A DNA stretch of 64,000 nt from Echinarachnius parma (taxonomy: Eukaryota > Echinodermata > Echinoidea > Clypeasteroida > Echinarachniidae). Of this stretch, positions 35,270 through 48,252 are shown piece by piece (position 1 is the first letter of the stretch; every line of letters begins with the position of its first letter). The notes under the pieces were generated by a model. The model saw only the letters and a program-made list of their open reading frames with translations. It searched no databases and was not told the DNA's origin. A program made the translations under genes and the position numbers. The stretch lies in the NCBI GenBank assembly GCA_037951105.1, contig JBAMJV010003369.1, forward strand, positions 158,678 to 222,677, in the 5' to 3' direction.

Positions 35270-35400
35270 GCCGCACACGCCGTCCGACAATTATCTGATT
35301 ACCCCCCCCCCCCCCCCCCCCCCGGGGGGGGATATATCCCCCACTTTTTGATGCGGGGGTGGCCTGTACAAGACAAACAATCCCCACTTTTTTTTTAGAA
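35270..35400. repeat. C/G homopolymer tract
   Basis: C20 or more directly followed by G7, then a T run; the open frames across it are not genes. Confidence 0.75.
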
Positions 35401-35689
35401 GTTAAATCTTCTAAAAATCTTACACTATGCATAATAATAATAATAATATATAACTGCAACAACTATGACCATAATTATACAGTGATATTTTAAACACCAA
35501 TTTCCAAAATGTCTCGACGTGGGAGAGGGCACACCCCCTCCCCCAAGTATCTATAGATATGCACGGACGACAGGCGGACGATGTAAGTGTATTTCCGGTG
35601 TGTGTCTGTGTGTGTAAGTTCGATTGTGTTTGTATACTATATGGCGGTCTTATCATGAGGGGAGATGGTAATGATTTCTTTAATTAAGT

Positions 35690-35860
35690 ATTATCAAATT
35701 TCCTTCCAAGGTATGCACCAGATTGCATTATTTCGAGTCCAAATTTGCAAAAGCTCCCTAGCGTGGGAGGGGGACACCCCCTTCCCACCCCCCCCCCCCC
35801 CCGCCCCCCTGCGGTGCTCCGCTCCCACGCAGTTGTGCCAGGCCCCCAATCCGTTGACCG
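35690..35860. mobile_element. hAT-derived fragment (ACACCCCCTCCCAC block)
   Basis: Shares TTTCCTTCCAAGGTATGCACC-like sequence and the GGGGACACCCCC block with the right halves of 21438-22545, 46738-47846 and 54930-56819. Confidence 0.6.
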
Positions 35861-36269
35861 TATACGTACCACTTTAAAATTCCTTCCGACGGGCCTGTAT
35901 ATACGTATATATATCTCAGCACCCCCGGTGAAAAAATCGTTCCCAGGGCCCTGATATCCTCTCTTTTTTTTACTGCCGTACACACCAGTTATCTCCAGAC
36001 TCCGAGAGATTGTGGAATTTGGACGGCTTTGGCCAAGTGTTCACGATGAATAACATGACAGAGGGTCTACATTTTGCAAAGTACTCATGTTCTCCTTTCC
36101 AGCATTTGAATTAAATTCGCTATTTTTACAAGCCTGGGACAGAATTTCAATATAGTATCGAGCCAGGGGCGTAGACAACGGGGGGATGAGGGGTATGCAT
36201 CCCCCCACCTCACAAGGTGGGGGGGATGACATGTACAATCATCCCCCCCCCCAGGTTTTAGGGACTGAT

Positions 36270-36307
<38 letters not shown>

Positions 36308-36393
36308 TGTGTATGTGTATGTGTTTCCGTATAGGTGCGCGCGCGTGTGTGTGTGTGTGTGTGCGTTTGCGTGTGTGTGTGTGTGTGTGCGTT

Positions 36394-36433
<40 letters not shown>

Positions 36434-36560
36434 TGTATGTGCGTGTGGGTGCGTGTGTGTGTCTGCGTGTATTTGTTTGTGTGTGTCTGCGTGTGTGTGT
36501 GTGTGTTTGAAGGTGTGCGTGCGTTCGTGAGTGTGTGTTTGTGAGTGGGTGTTTGTCATG
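36270..36560. repeat. (GT)n microsatellite
   Basis: About 290 bases of GT with GC and GTTT interruptions. The cysteine/valine-rich frames here are artefacts. Confidence 0.95.
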
Positions 36561-37034
36561 TTTGTGTGCAGGAGGGAATTACTAGTATGAGAAAAGGCCT
36601 TATTATGAAGAGTGCCCACAAACATGACAAACAATGACTGTGAGTCCCTTAGCATCCGGCTACAACTGCGTGAAGTACGTAACTAAGACTGAACCTGATA
36701 TAATGTTTCTGCCATGAGTGCTTTGTTTATCAAATTCAGGGGCGTAGACAACGGTGGGGATTCGGGGTATGCATCCCCCCCCCCCCACCTCACAAGGTTG
36801 GGGGGATGACATGTACAATCACCCCCCCCCCCCCCCAGGTTTTAGGGAAGGATATTTTTTTTGTGTGTGTATCTGTATACGAGTGGGAAAGAAAAAAATA
36901 ATTGTATGAGCTAAGACTTGTTAATTCTAACCTTCAAAAAGTAATTTATACATCCACTTTAAATTTTCGGTTTGTTGTGTAACTTTGGTCTGGGGTGAGT
37001 ATTTTTTCTGTACCGGGCCGCGTCTTTTTTTTCC

Positions 37035-37412
37035 GTACCACTAATGCGTCAGTTTCCTCAAAAACTCCTGAAAGCGCGCTGGTTAGCCAAGACTAGCTCG
37101 TGTGTGTTAATTTACACGCCAGCCTAGCCATTATCTCAATAAAATTGTGGTTTCACACACCATGATGACTGTGAGTGTGATGTATTTACACCTAGATGAC
37201 TTTTCCTAGTCGCATCGTCGTTGTCGTAGTCCGTATCAAGAGTCAGCCACTAATTAATGGTCACCCTTGCCCTTGGACTTGTCTTAGCTAGATCGATGGG
37301 GATCGATGTCGCAGAGTTTGATGCATATTTATCGCATACAGCAGCGGCGCTAGTCTTGGCTTACCAGCACGCTTTCACGAGTTTTTGAGGAAACTGACGC
37401 ATTAGTGGTGCG
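37035..37412. repeat. Inverted repeat inside the hAT element
   Basis: Arms 37035-37097 and 37349-37412 share AATGCGTCAGTTTCCTC and a GGTTAGCCAAGACTAGC stretch in inverse orientation. Confidence 0.75.
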
Positions 37413-38639
37413 GAAAAAAAACGCTACGCTAAAAAGTCCGTACGCACTGCAAAATCCGTGCAGTCGCAAATGCGCATGCGCACCTGTGGGAAAATTGCCT
37501 GCGAAATTCGTTCCCATTCATGCCGTTTGTAATAAAGCATGCAAAATGCCTCCTTGAGGCTCCTTGCAGTACAAAGTGTTGTCAAAACCCGACGGTGGAT
37601 TAAGAAAATCCATTCACGCCATTTAAAAATTTGAAAAAAACATGTGTCAATTTGTTATTAGCATGAAATTGCGGCGTAATAATGGTCACGATTTTCGCAA
37701 GACACACCTCCAAATGTCTAAGCGCATGCGCATTTGCTAAAATGGGTACGGATTTCACAGGTCACGGATTTAGCACCACACCGGGCCACGTATTTCCAGT
37801 GTAGGCTAGCATTGCTCAGGCTGCTTGTGTGACGTGCACCAAATTGCACCATTTGAAGTAGGCTACAGTATATAAATGCAAAATCTTCTCCCTCCCTATT
37901 TGGCTCTGCCCCAGCCCTCGGTAGCTTCGCCCCCTAGGGACTCAATTTGTTATTTGCCATTTCAAGTACAGTATATGGTTTATGTTGGAACTGTGTATGA
38001 CACTAAATATAAATGCAATATTTGTGTGTGTGTTGGGGTGCATATTTATTAGTGTGTCAATATTTGTTTTCTTCGTGAAAATATATTTAAAATTTCTGGT
38101 CGGTCAAATCATAACACGCTTTCCCAGATACAGTCAATGTTAAGCCCGAATTTCTTATCTAGGTCAGAGTGCACGATTTCAAGTCCAAAAATGCACCCCC
38201 CTCCCACACCCTCCCCCGGTCAGTCACTTCGCTCCCTCGGGCTTGGTCGCTTCGCTCCCTCGCAATGTCTCACTCTCACATCTGGCTCAAAGTTGGCGGC
38301 CCTGTTTGTGTGGTTGGGCATGAGCCCCTACACACACACAATCGTGAGCCCCCTTAGGTTTTTGTCCCCCCCCCCCCCAATCCCAAACTGCTTCCGGCGC
38401 GCCTGGTCTCGACCTGCAAACAAATCTCCGCGGGGAAAAATTTGGCGACGGACAGTCCCCCCCCCCCCCCCCCCCTCCCCTCCCCCCCAACTAAGAGGAC
38501 TTTCAAGCAATTTTCAAGCGAAATATTTCGGCAGGTGGTCTCGGTCCGGTGAACGGCAAATCATCCCCCCCCCCCCCAGGTGTAAGAACCTGTCTACGCC
38601 ACTGTATCGAGCCCTTGGAGGTGTTTCACAAAGATACTA

Positions 38640-40356
38640 AGTTGAATTTAAAAATTATGGTAGGCCATTTGTAGCTTTGAAATAAACATATTCAAAGGGA
38701 AAATGCAGGCACTTTTTCATATAATTTGGACCAGCAGCGCTTTTGAAAATTCGGAGATGAAATATCCATAGGAAATATCAGTTATCGCACATAAATTTTA
38801 TATGTACGGAGTCTATGGACTGGTAATATCAAACTTTTGGAACAAAATTTCAGGATATTTAATCAAATGTAAAACCACAATCATGTATGCTCTTTTTACT
38901 TTATTTGATTATCATTTTTTCTCAAGCGTCACAGTGTTACCAGCAATTTTAATCCTGCCAATATCTATAAGGCTACTGTGAGCTATATCCTTGAGGAAAT
39001 GTAACATGAACATTTTTATGGTATTCAGTTTCTATATTTTCTTAGAAATGGCAGAAAAGTATTTCACAATAACCATGATAACAATTTATTCAAGAATTAT
39101 AACTGGTATCCTTATAGTTGCTGGTACCATAAGTATATTTAACAAAGTGCTTGTTATATGTATGATGTGCGTCACTGGTGAAATATGACATGTATGATGG
39201 TAATCAGGGAAAGCAATAACATTTTATTTTTCTGGGGCAACTTCTTTGACTTCCTGCTTTGAACTAGCACTTTACAATTTGTTTTGCATTGAACTCTAAC
39301 CCTAACTGTAACGGGGGCTTTTTTGAGGCATTTTGGGGGCCAAATGTCCAAGCCACTGGGAAAAAGAGTTTCTACTGTTGGCATAATTGTGTATAGATCT
39401 ATGTGATTCATCTATAAATGATGCTTGACATTACAGGCTTGCAGCAAACTGACGTACAAAGCAAAATTGACATTCTGGCAGCATAATTTGATTGCCTTGG
39501 TTGCCTCTGGATTTTAGTGATGTATTTGTACAAAATGGTCACATACTATGTGTACATGCACAGCATGACAGATCACTGCTGAATGAAGAAAGTGAATTTA
39601 ACAAACTGGCAGTATGATTTGATTGCCTTGGTTGAATCAGAGTTTAGTGATGAGTTTGAACAAAATGGCCACATATCTATTTCCATGTGTAGCCTACATG
39701 TACAGCAGGACAGGTCTCACTGCTGCTAATGTTTACAATCTGTTGGACAGAGACCAAGTAACACACAATGTACGTGCACATGTTTTAGTCACTATCACCG
39801 TTGCCATATTACCCAGGGAAAGTGACATGTAGGCCTATGTCGGGCAAGTCAAATTTGATAAATGGTCTAGTTTGGTTGCCCAATCGGGCAACTGTTCAAG
39901 TACAAGAGAAAATTAAATTCCTTATGTATACATCTCATTTAAATACAAGAGAGAAATCTGCCAAGCAGATCGAGCTACCTAGCAAAATTATATTGCTTTT
40001 CTTTTGTTTACGTTGCTTTTTATGGGCAAGTACATTTTCTGTTTGGGCAAGTAAATTTTAAAAATTATTTATTTAACTTGCCCGAACGGGCAAGTAGAAA
40101 GAAAAGTTGGTGTGGAGGCTTATAATGTATATATATATATATTAGCCTATGTATGTTTGATTCCGTAGAATGCACTACATATCATGTAAAATTTATTTCT
40201 CAGGTATGCACCAAATCGCACAATTTCAAGCCAACAAATTATTTGTAAAAAGCTTCATACCGTGAAAGGGGGACACCCCCTCCCACACCCTCTCCCGCTC
40301 GGGCGCTTCGCACCCTCGCAACGTCCCCCTCACCTTTGAGAAGCTGTTAACGCCCT
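38640..40356. mobile_element. hAT-derived element, left end missing
   Basis: From about 38750 it is colinear with 55280-56819 (for example GGACTGGTAATATCAAA, TGTGCGTCACTGGTGAAATA and the CTTGCCCGAACGGGCAAG palindrome) and ends GCTGTTAACGCCCTGG, a variant of that element's right TIR. The left 350 bases are missing or replaced. Confidence 0.7.
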
Positions 40357-40468
40357 GGCTCTTCATAGTCTGAACTCTTCGCTATTTATTTGCGTGACGA
40401 AGCAACTAGCCTCGACTACGATTGCGATAGCTACGGCCGGCGCTAGCGCTATCTAGCGAACGCGTACC

Positions 40469-40527
40469 ATGTCCTGTGTTATCAAGAATCTCGCACGCGG
40501 CTTACCAGGATTTATTACATCGAGGAA
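40469..40527 (+). CDS. Weak candidate first exon, possible mitochondrial presequence
   Basis: An ATG at 40469 in the context CGTACCATG opens 19 codons plus two bases (MSCVIKNLARGLPGFITSR) and meets a GTAAGT donor at 40528. The peptide is basic and lacks acidic residues, as mitochondrial targeting sequences do, and the 60 bases upstream are CpG-rich. No following exon was found, so this may be chance. Confidence 0.28.
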
Positions 40528-40546
40528 GTAAGTTCCAAACTGTTAC

Positions 40547-40618
40547 CGAGGTGGGCTCGAAATGACTATTACCCGAAGCGTAGGTGAGGGTAATAGCAAT
40601 TTTGAGCCCACCGAGGTA
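40547..40618. repeat. Short inverted repeat CGAGGTGGGCTC
   Basis: CGAGGTGGGCTCGAAAT is mirrored by TTTTGAGCCCACCGAGG with ATTACCC/GGGTAAT in the core. Confidence 0.7.
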
Positions 40619-41318
40619 TATTGCCTATCACAATCAAGCACATTAGTTAGTTGTTTTATATCACTCATCAATATCACGGATTACGTTTATCTTATACCCA
40701 AAATAAATGGAAATCTCTTCTATATTTTATTAAATCCCTTGTAAATGTTGACATAAATATCAATCGACATTGATGAAGCCAGCATGAACCTCCAGAACCA
40801 TGGCGCATCTAATACGCTTAATGTCATTGTTTATTTTGCGCATACAATAACAAAGACGCAAAACTGAGTGCGCACCAACGCGCTGGCAGTTGCGCAAATA
40901 CGCGATGAATGCATACTAGCGCACCCACGGATGTGCTTTATTGGCTGTCTTGGCTTTCTTCTTCCTCTGACCTAGATAATTTATGTGTCAGTTTTTACCA
41001 GGGGGTGTCACTCTGCCAGAGTGACCGCGATTTTTGGTCACCGGAACTTAACGACTACCATTCTACGTTGCATTGTGGGCTACTTGGGAACTACATGAAC
41101 CAATCACAGAGTAGTTCATACGCGTCGTCACCGGATCGAGGTCAATAAAACAAGTTCATATGCATACGTCACCATGGATCCCATTGTTCTTGCACGCGTG
41201 ATAAAATCTAGGACAGTGCGCAGGAAAATAGGCGCGATAGTCTGCGCACTTCATAGCATGATGATTGGTCAAGTCTTTCTAGGTCACTACGCGTTGACGT
41301 CTAGTGGTAGTCTAGTCC

Positions 41319-41740
41319 TTGGATAGGCAGATCCTGGAGAAAGTTCAAGCCAGAGCAACAGAACTCATTCCTTGTATCCAGCATTTGACCTATGAAGACA
41401 GACTAGCCAGACTGAAGCTGACTACTCTAGAAAGGAGAAGAGAGCGTGGAGATTTGATACAAACATACAGGATTATGACACAGATCGACAAAACAAAACC
41501 AGAAAACTTCTTTGAGATCGGGATACCGCAGAACTATTGGCCATTCCATGAAGTTCACAAAGTTCAGAAGCAGGCTGGATGTCAGGAAAAACTTCTACAG
41601 TCAAAGGGTTGTCAACATATGGAACAAACTCCCACAAAGTGAAGCCCAAGCGGCAAACCTCCTCACTCCTAAGTTTTAAGAAACAGCTATCCAACTTGGG
41701 TTTTAAAATGGGCTCAAAAGGCCCCCCTAAACCCTGCCAC
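41319..41740 (+). pseudogene. Non-LTR reverse transcriptase C-terminal fragment
   Basis: The frame begins ILEKVQARATELIP and continues YEDRLARLKLTTLERRRERGDLI, the C-terminal region found after the polymerase domain in CR1/Jockey-like elements. A frameshift near 41570 moves the closing motif (VNIWNKLPQ) into another frame, followed by a stop. No active-site residues are present. Confidence 0.82.
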
Positions 41741-42274
41741 GCTAAACTATCTACTCTCACGATGAAGATGGTGAGGTATGGCCTTCAAGGTATGTTCAAG
41801 GTACTATAATTCTAAAAATATGCGTACAAATGGAATAGTGGTTCATATCAGCGCACTATAATTTTTTATTCAACAATCATTTTTATGATATATCAGTTGT
41901 CATCAGTTGCATATTATGCGACCGATGGCCACCTGATACTATATTAAAACACGTGTTTCCATATGCTGATTACAAATTGTCACCGGCCTCTCAGGTGCAT
42001 GAGTCATTTGAGGTGGAAATATAATGCTTCGGAAAACCATGTTCATTTCTAAAATAAGCCTTCGTCGCATAGCTGGTCCTGACGAAGTAATTAGTGTGTT
42101 ATTCACCCAAAGAACACAAATGATAACCAACACAGTATGGATAAGGTGCTGTAGAACAATATTGAAGTTGACGCACATCAGCCTTTCTACATTACCAGCA
42201 AACAAAAATACATAATAGGCAGGACTACCATTTTTTTTGTACGCGTCATCTAGCTGCTGCGGTTACCGTTGAGG

Positions 42275-42315
42275 ACCCCCCCCCCCCCCCCCCCCCCCAA
42301 CACACACACACAAAA
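42275..42315. repeat. Poly-C and CA repeat
   Basis: C24 followed by (CA)n. Confidence 0.9.
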
Positions 42316-42480
42316 TAATCTCTGATTGGACAGCAAACACGGCAGTCCTGGTGGGGATCATGTGATTCAAAGTGTCGTGGGCAGCAGAAATAGTCAACGA
42401 AAGCAACTCCGGTGAATAGCTTATGATGATCATAGCCGTCAATGTTAGAAAATGCCCAATTGCCTTTCTTGACCTAACCC

Positions 42481-43260
42481 TTATAATTCCGGGATAAGAT
42501 GTTCATCCACGAATGGGGCGATGCGGTTGAGGATAAACCGCTCGTTTGGTACAGTATATAGGGAGATATGGATGTTGCTATTTGGACTGACTGTGCCTTT
42601 ACCAGGCTTCAACAAGTAGATTACTTTGGCTTTCCTCCAGAGCTTTGGGATGCTGTTGGTGCTCATGCATACATTGAGCATGTTCAGGTGCCAGTTGAGG
42701 GCGCTTGGACATAGGTGTTCCATTTGCTCACATATAGGATGTTATCAAGTCCAGCAGCTTTTATATTTGATTAATGACAACAAACAGGTCGTTCGTAGTG
42801 AGTCTGTGGCCGTTAGGAACCTGGCCCTTTCGGGATGATCGTCAGGGTTTCCCCCGGCTATTCACAAGGAGTTGATGGGCAGCTTGATCGGTACTATAGA
42901 CGGTGTTGCACTTTTGTATAGTTATTGCCCATGCAGTATCCAGATCGTGTTCAATGCTTTCCTATGGCTATATTTTATGTCAGTGTATTTGATTAATAAT
43001 TTCTGCCACTTTGTCCAGATTTTATTGTGTCCTTGCTAAAGGGGTCCATTTGGAAGTGTTTGATGTAGCCTTCGTACAACACTCTGGAGTGGCCCATCAA
43101 TCATTGAATGTAGCTGGTGCGGTACCCTTGGGGTGTTACGCCTTGAGGATTTATGTCGTAGGTTTGATGGATATATATGACAGGCATGTCCAGGACGGAG
43201 GAATCGGTTCTCAGCAAACTTTTCCCAGTTAGCCTTCCTCAGATTGAAGCGTCTATTGAA
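42481..43260 (-). pseudogene. Non-LTR reverse transcriptase N-terminal fragment
   Basis: On the minus strand, 43260-43010 reads as the linker before the polymerase domain (FNLRKANWEKFAENRF). After a stop, 42790-42481 carries GLDNI and then IPKLWRKAKVIYLLKPGKG and a degenerate continuation to FVDEHLIPEL, which are fingers motifs of Jockey/CR1-type enzymes. The palm with the catalytic box is missing. It lies in the opposite direction to the fragment at 41319. Confidence 0.82.
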
Positions 43261-45841
43261 ATGTCGATCTCATCTTATTTGAGATGTATAGTGTATAGTA
43301 CTATAGTGTTACAGGAATGAAAACCTTCCAGATTTCAATCTTGTACAGAAATAGGAAAATGATATCATTGTCCTGATACACGAACAAAACATGAATTATA
43401 GAATACAATGGACATTTAAAAATGAAAAATTGTAAGCATTATTTTGTTTATGTCTGTGCTTGACATCATGTTGACAATCAGAGTACGAAACAGAAATGCC
43501 TCTAGAGCTAGCTGGTAAAATGAATTTTAGATATATGTATGATATATTTTTTTTTTTATAATCTGTCATATCTAGCGGCCATCTTGTTTATGAAAATTAA
43601 GGAATTTCCATTTATTTTGAATTTTTCATATTCTTCTTGTTTTGGAAATGTACTTATTCATTTACCAAACCCTTATACCCGGAGTAAAGACACTTCAGTG
43701 TGCGCTCGAGTAACTTGAACAAAAAGCAACTAATATTTTGTACAAAAACTGGCAACTGGTTGACCAAACGTATATTTTTGTTATTAATTTATGTCCACTT
43801 ACAGTAATGTGGGCCAATGTCATGTTTAATGAATGTTATACGGTCGAGTAATGAGCGAAAAAGCACACCGATATGCAATATAGCATTGCACTGATGTTGT
43901 ACACAGTTTTAACTATCCAGTAAATAGTTATAAATCTTAACACTTCAATCATAAATATCTTTATAACGAAAGAGAAATTTGAAAACTGAACTATATTCGA
44001 TGCTTCTGTAGGTAATAATTATTAATACTATGAGGTATGTGAGACCCGCCAGAGTTCCAAGTAAGTTTTGAGGATTTTGACAATGTTACTATAGATCCCT
44101 TTAAAAATATGATTTGTTTTAATGCCAGTCACTAGTTTCCATATTCGTAAGAGTGAATAGCACTTACTCCGATATTAAGGTTTGTATTATCTGCATGACT
44201 ATCATTAAATTGGTAAAAATATTCAATTTGTGACTCATACCTCTGCATGATAACATATATATACGTTATGAGAATGTTTGGAAAAAACAATTTTGGTGGC
44301 CATTTTGTTTATGCAGATTTGGTGGTTTAAAAACTAAAAATTTCACTTGGAATCAAGGCTTATCGTATTCAGCATACCTCAGTTACGATAACAACGAGTC
44401 GATTCTCAGTTTATATTGTTAAATACCCTTAGCGTTCAACTTTTCCAGACATCCCACTAGACCAGGAAATGTTTGTAGCAATGTGTACATTTTGCATAGG
44501 ATAACACATGTAATGTGTACATTGCACTATATCGCGGCATTTACATGGTTACCGTAAAAATGTCATATCTCCCTTGTAAAATGGTCCTATATGACAGAAA
44601 ATACAGCTTTGAAATCGTAAGAATATATTCTATCCAGAATGTTTTTATTTCCAGCAGTTTGAATAATGCAAATTCATTTGAACATGAAAGATATCAGTAC
44701 AATGTACAAACACATGATTTTTTTCATTAATTTGTGTACTTTGACCTTTACTGTTGACCTTGCCCGATGAAATTCTATAATCATTTTAAAGCATCTTTGC
44801 CCACATCTGAACACATATTTTTTGTAAGAAAATTCACTCGTCATGGCCTTAAAAAAATTATTTTTCGAAATATTGTAATTGTCTAAAGAAATTATGAAGT
44901 GGTTACCATGGCAACCAATATCTCCCAGGAAACCAATTTTCAATTCTGGAGACAAGCAAATTCATGAGCACTAGAGTGTACTCTTTCAGAAAATACTTGT
45001 CTCCAACCTCTACAATTCAGGACTCCCTAAATCGATTTCTAGGCCACTTTTTCAGAGTTGGCCACCAGACTATAGCAAACGGTGTACGATACGTACAGTG
45101 CATGCAGTACTTACGTACGTACGTATACGCAACGTACGCATGCTGCGTTGAAGATAGTACACAGTGCAACGCACTTTCACCGAAGATAGTACACAGTGCA
45201 CCCAAGATAGTACACAGTGTAACGAACTTTTCTTCTCCCATCAGTGATGGGCAAAACTATGTTTCCTCACGTGATTAACTTTTGATCAATCGTAGAGCAA
45301 GATTCTTAGTATGTGGAATATAAATTTGACTATCACAAGAAGCCCATTCGTTAGTTGTATAATAGTCCCACACGAGTGCATTAAAATGATCAATGAGTAG
45401 CATTGATGCCAAAATGAGAAAATCAAAGTAAGAAATTACCGACCTGCGTTACCGAGTGGCCCATGTATATTGTGCGGCTGGTTTCTAGCCAGTTTCCTCC
45501 AACACAGTACGAACACCTTAGAGTTCCGACTCGATATGATATGGGGGTGGATAGTATGACGTCATATTATTAAAGGACCCACCCCCCCCATAACGAGGTG
45601 GATTTTCTGACTACATTTTAACGATACTATAGGTTGGGATTTTACCACACAAGCCCTATGTTATACTTATTCAACGATACTGATATTTTAGTTCGGCCAA
45701 TTTAGATGTTTCTGGTAACTTTCCCAAAACTGTTATTTGGCTTTAATTAAAGAGTTAATAAAAAATAAATAAATTTGATTCGCAAGACATAGAGCATTCC
45801 TTTATTAAACATAAAGGGATATCCCCCATAACGTCTGCAAA
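43261..45841. other. Long AT-rich spacer, two related stretches
   Basis: GGCCATCTTGTTTATG at about 43577 and GGCCATTTTGTTTATG at about 44299, with similar surroundings, hint at an old duplicated repeat. No exon was recognised. Confidence 0.4.
45100..45225. repeat. ACGT-rich run and triple AAGATAGTACACAGTG
   Basis: CGTACGTACGTATACG is followed by three copies of AAGATAGTACACAGTG at intervals of about 27 to 30 bases. Confidence 0.8.
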
Positions 45842-46245
45842 ACACTTCATAAATAACTATGACAAACATTGTTTAAAGCATTCAATTCAATTCATTAGTA
45901 TTCATTCCGTGACGAATTTGGATATAAATACATGTTGAGCAAATTGCGACAAAAAGAGAACAAAGGTATTTTTTACGATATGTGGTTGTATTTTTTTAAT
46001 AAGCCTGTGGTTTCTCACGTACAATACAATGCCCATGGACGATTGAAAGACAACCTACGAGTAAATTGTGTAAATAAAAGTTGTATTTTATCATACAATA
46101 GTACAATCATACAATAAATTAAATTCACATATTATGAGGCAATGGCATATCGTAATGTTCATTAAATGAGGTATAATTCTCCAGCTGCTCTATATGTACA
46201 AGATATGACCTACCTTCATAAGATCCAGAAATGAAGAAAGAAACT
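45842..46245 (+). repeat. Duplicated block B, left part
   Basis: Matches 28658-29052 of block A; interrupted at 46245 by the insertion below. Confidence 0.8.
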
Positions 46246-46737
46246 AGATGGATCTTCGACTGCGCGCAGTCAAAAATGATGCCTCCGCCATTGCGTGATT
46301 TATATCAAGCCCAAATTAACATGAACTGAATTAATTCTTCAACTCAATTTTAATTGTAAAAATTACAAGATACAAATACAATGTATGTACCAAGTTTGAT
46401 GGTTATTTGTCAACTGTTTTTTTTTTAGATATTGCAATTATAAGCTATGTTGGCATAATGAGTCATGTGACCTTGACTTTTGACCTCATGACCCCAAAAT
46501 CTGATGGCAACAATGGCTTCCTGGGATACATTCAGGTACCAAGTTTGATTGAAATATGACATTCAGTTCTTGAGATTTTGCAATAACAAGCTAATTTAGC
46601 ATGTGCCCTGCGACATTTAACCTTTGACCTCATGACATCAACATCTAACAAGTTATTAGTCACCTCAAGATACATACATGTACCAAGTAGGGTGAAAATC
46701 CACTTCTTAAGATAACGCGATCAATAGATATTTTTGC

Positions 46738-47846
46738 CAGGGGTGTCGATCCTGGGGGGGCAGGGGGGGCGGTCGCCCCCCCCCAATGAAAATATTGGGG
46801 GGGCGAACATATCATTTCGCCCCCCCCCCCCCCCCCCCCCAATAATTCCGAAAATGAGGAAGAAAAAAATCGAGTGATATAATGCCAAAGAGGGGAAAGA
46901 CACATTTATCAATAATTAATCTTCAAAATAGCTGTTTTTTTAGTTTGAAAAGGACTGTAAGTCTCTTTTTTGCCGCGCGCTTCGCGCGCATACAGTTTCT
47001 CATATTGCAAGTTTCATTTGGGTTGCGGGAACTCACCTTTTGAAATGTGTTGGGCAGCGTGATTTCTCAAACGCACACCTCAAACCAAGTTTATTAAACC
47101 CTCATCTATAGATAGCACACCGTCACAGAAAGTAAAATAATCTCGGTACATATGCGCTGAACGCAAATCAAATTGGAAAATCATGTTCCCCCACATTTGA
47201 AAAAGGAGCAGATTGTCCCCCTCCCTTTGTCATTATGTATGTTTGGTTCCATACCTATATACTTCATATTACGTGAAATTTCTGTCTCAGGTGTGCACCA
47301 AATCGCACAATTTCACGCCCAAAAATACAAAAGCTCCCTACTGTGGGAAGGGGACACCCCCTCCCACACCCTCCCCCGCTTGGTCGCTTCGCTTCCTCGC
47401 AATGTCTCCCCTACACTTTTTAGAAATTGTTGACGCCCTTGCTTAGTTTCATGGGAGCCCAATGCCCTAGACTATTATCGATGGCTCTATAGTATACATG
47501 ATCACGTGGATCCATCTCATGTAAGGCTCAGTCTTTTCCTCGCTATGCCCTTTAAAAATACGTTATGAGTAGGTTCACTATTTTATACAATTTTAACACC
47601 CATGCTAGGAGCAAATGTCTGAAATCTAAAAGCTTCCGGGGGCTCCGCCCCCTAGACCCCCATTATTGTCCCCAAATGTTGGTGCCCCCCAAAGTCAGGT
47701 CTGCGAGCCATCAAGACACTTTCAATGAGCGCATAATAAAATCTCCGGGCATGCCAATGTGGGGCTTTTAGCTCTCTCAGTGGTCACTCTGGAAATTTTT
47801 TTCAAATTTCGCCCCCCCCAATCTCAAAAACAGATCGACACCCCTG
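46738..47846. mobile_element. hAT-type element with perfect 8-bp target duplication
   Basis: CAGGGGTGTCGATCCTG at the left and the inverse of CAGGGGTGTCGATC at the right lie between identical ATTTTTGC copies (46730-46737 and 47847-47854). The 1109-bp body is colinear with 21438-22545. G/C homopolymers follow the left end. No transposase is encoded. Confidence 0.9.
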
Positions 47847-47857
47847 ATTTTTGCATA

Positions 47858-48249
47858 TGAAGAGCTCGTTTCCAAAATTCATTTTTTAAGCTTAATTTAT
47901 AGATTATGAGCAGCTCTATCCGGTAAAGCTAACAGAAAACTGAAATTCATACTGGAAAGTTGTTAAAATTTACAAAGAAAATTCAGTTTTTTTTTTCAAA
48001 AGAAGTTAGGTCCATCACAGTGTTGTTTCCGAAAAAGGTTAGGTCCCAAAAAAAATGAACAAAAAAATTAATTAAAAAAAACAGAAGGTGCTGGGATTTT
48101 TTTTAAGAATTATTTTACAATCCTATTATGATGCTCTTTCATGTAATAGAATTGAATATCCTCTCAACATTGCTAACTATGAGAAATTTAAAAAAAAAAA
48201 ATTCTCAGTACAAAAGTGGACCTAACCTTTTTTGGAAACGAACTCTTCA
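47858..48249. mobile_element. TGAAGAGC-terminus MITE (GGTTAGGTCC core), copy 1
   Basis: Starts TGAAGAGCTCGTTTCCAAAA and ends with GGACCTAACC and TTGGAAACGAACTCTTCA; internal AGGTTAGGTCC motifs are repeated. It is preceded by TA. Confidence 0.82.
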
Positions 48250-48252
48250 TTC

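Larger units (their letters stand above)
36164..38604. mobile_element. hAT-type element with perfect 8-bp target duplication
   Basis: CAGGGGCGTAGACA at the left and the inverse TGTCTACGCCACTG at the right lie between identical TATCGAGC copies (36156-36163 and 38605-38612). The interior holds a second copy of the left terminus at 36739, a GT microsatellite, G/C runs, an inverted repeat and hAT-derived fragments. No transposase frame survives. The flanks join into sequence homologous to 51640-51880, which lacks the insertion. Confidence 0.85.

Noticed and set aside
36186-36655. Cysteine/valine- and threonine/histidine-rich open frames
   Set aside because: They are translations of the GT microsatellite on the two strands.
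41173-41326. 50-codon frame starting in a good ATG context (CACCATGG)
   Set aside because: It runs directly into the non-LTR relic at 41319 without a donor site, so it is probably chance.
41939-42215. Mirror open frames on both strands (88 and 63 residues)
   Set aside because: No family similarity; frames on both strands of the same short AT-rich stretch are most likely chance.
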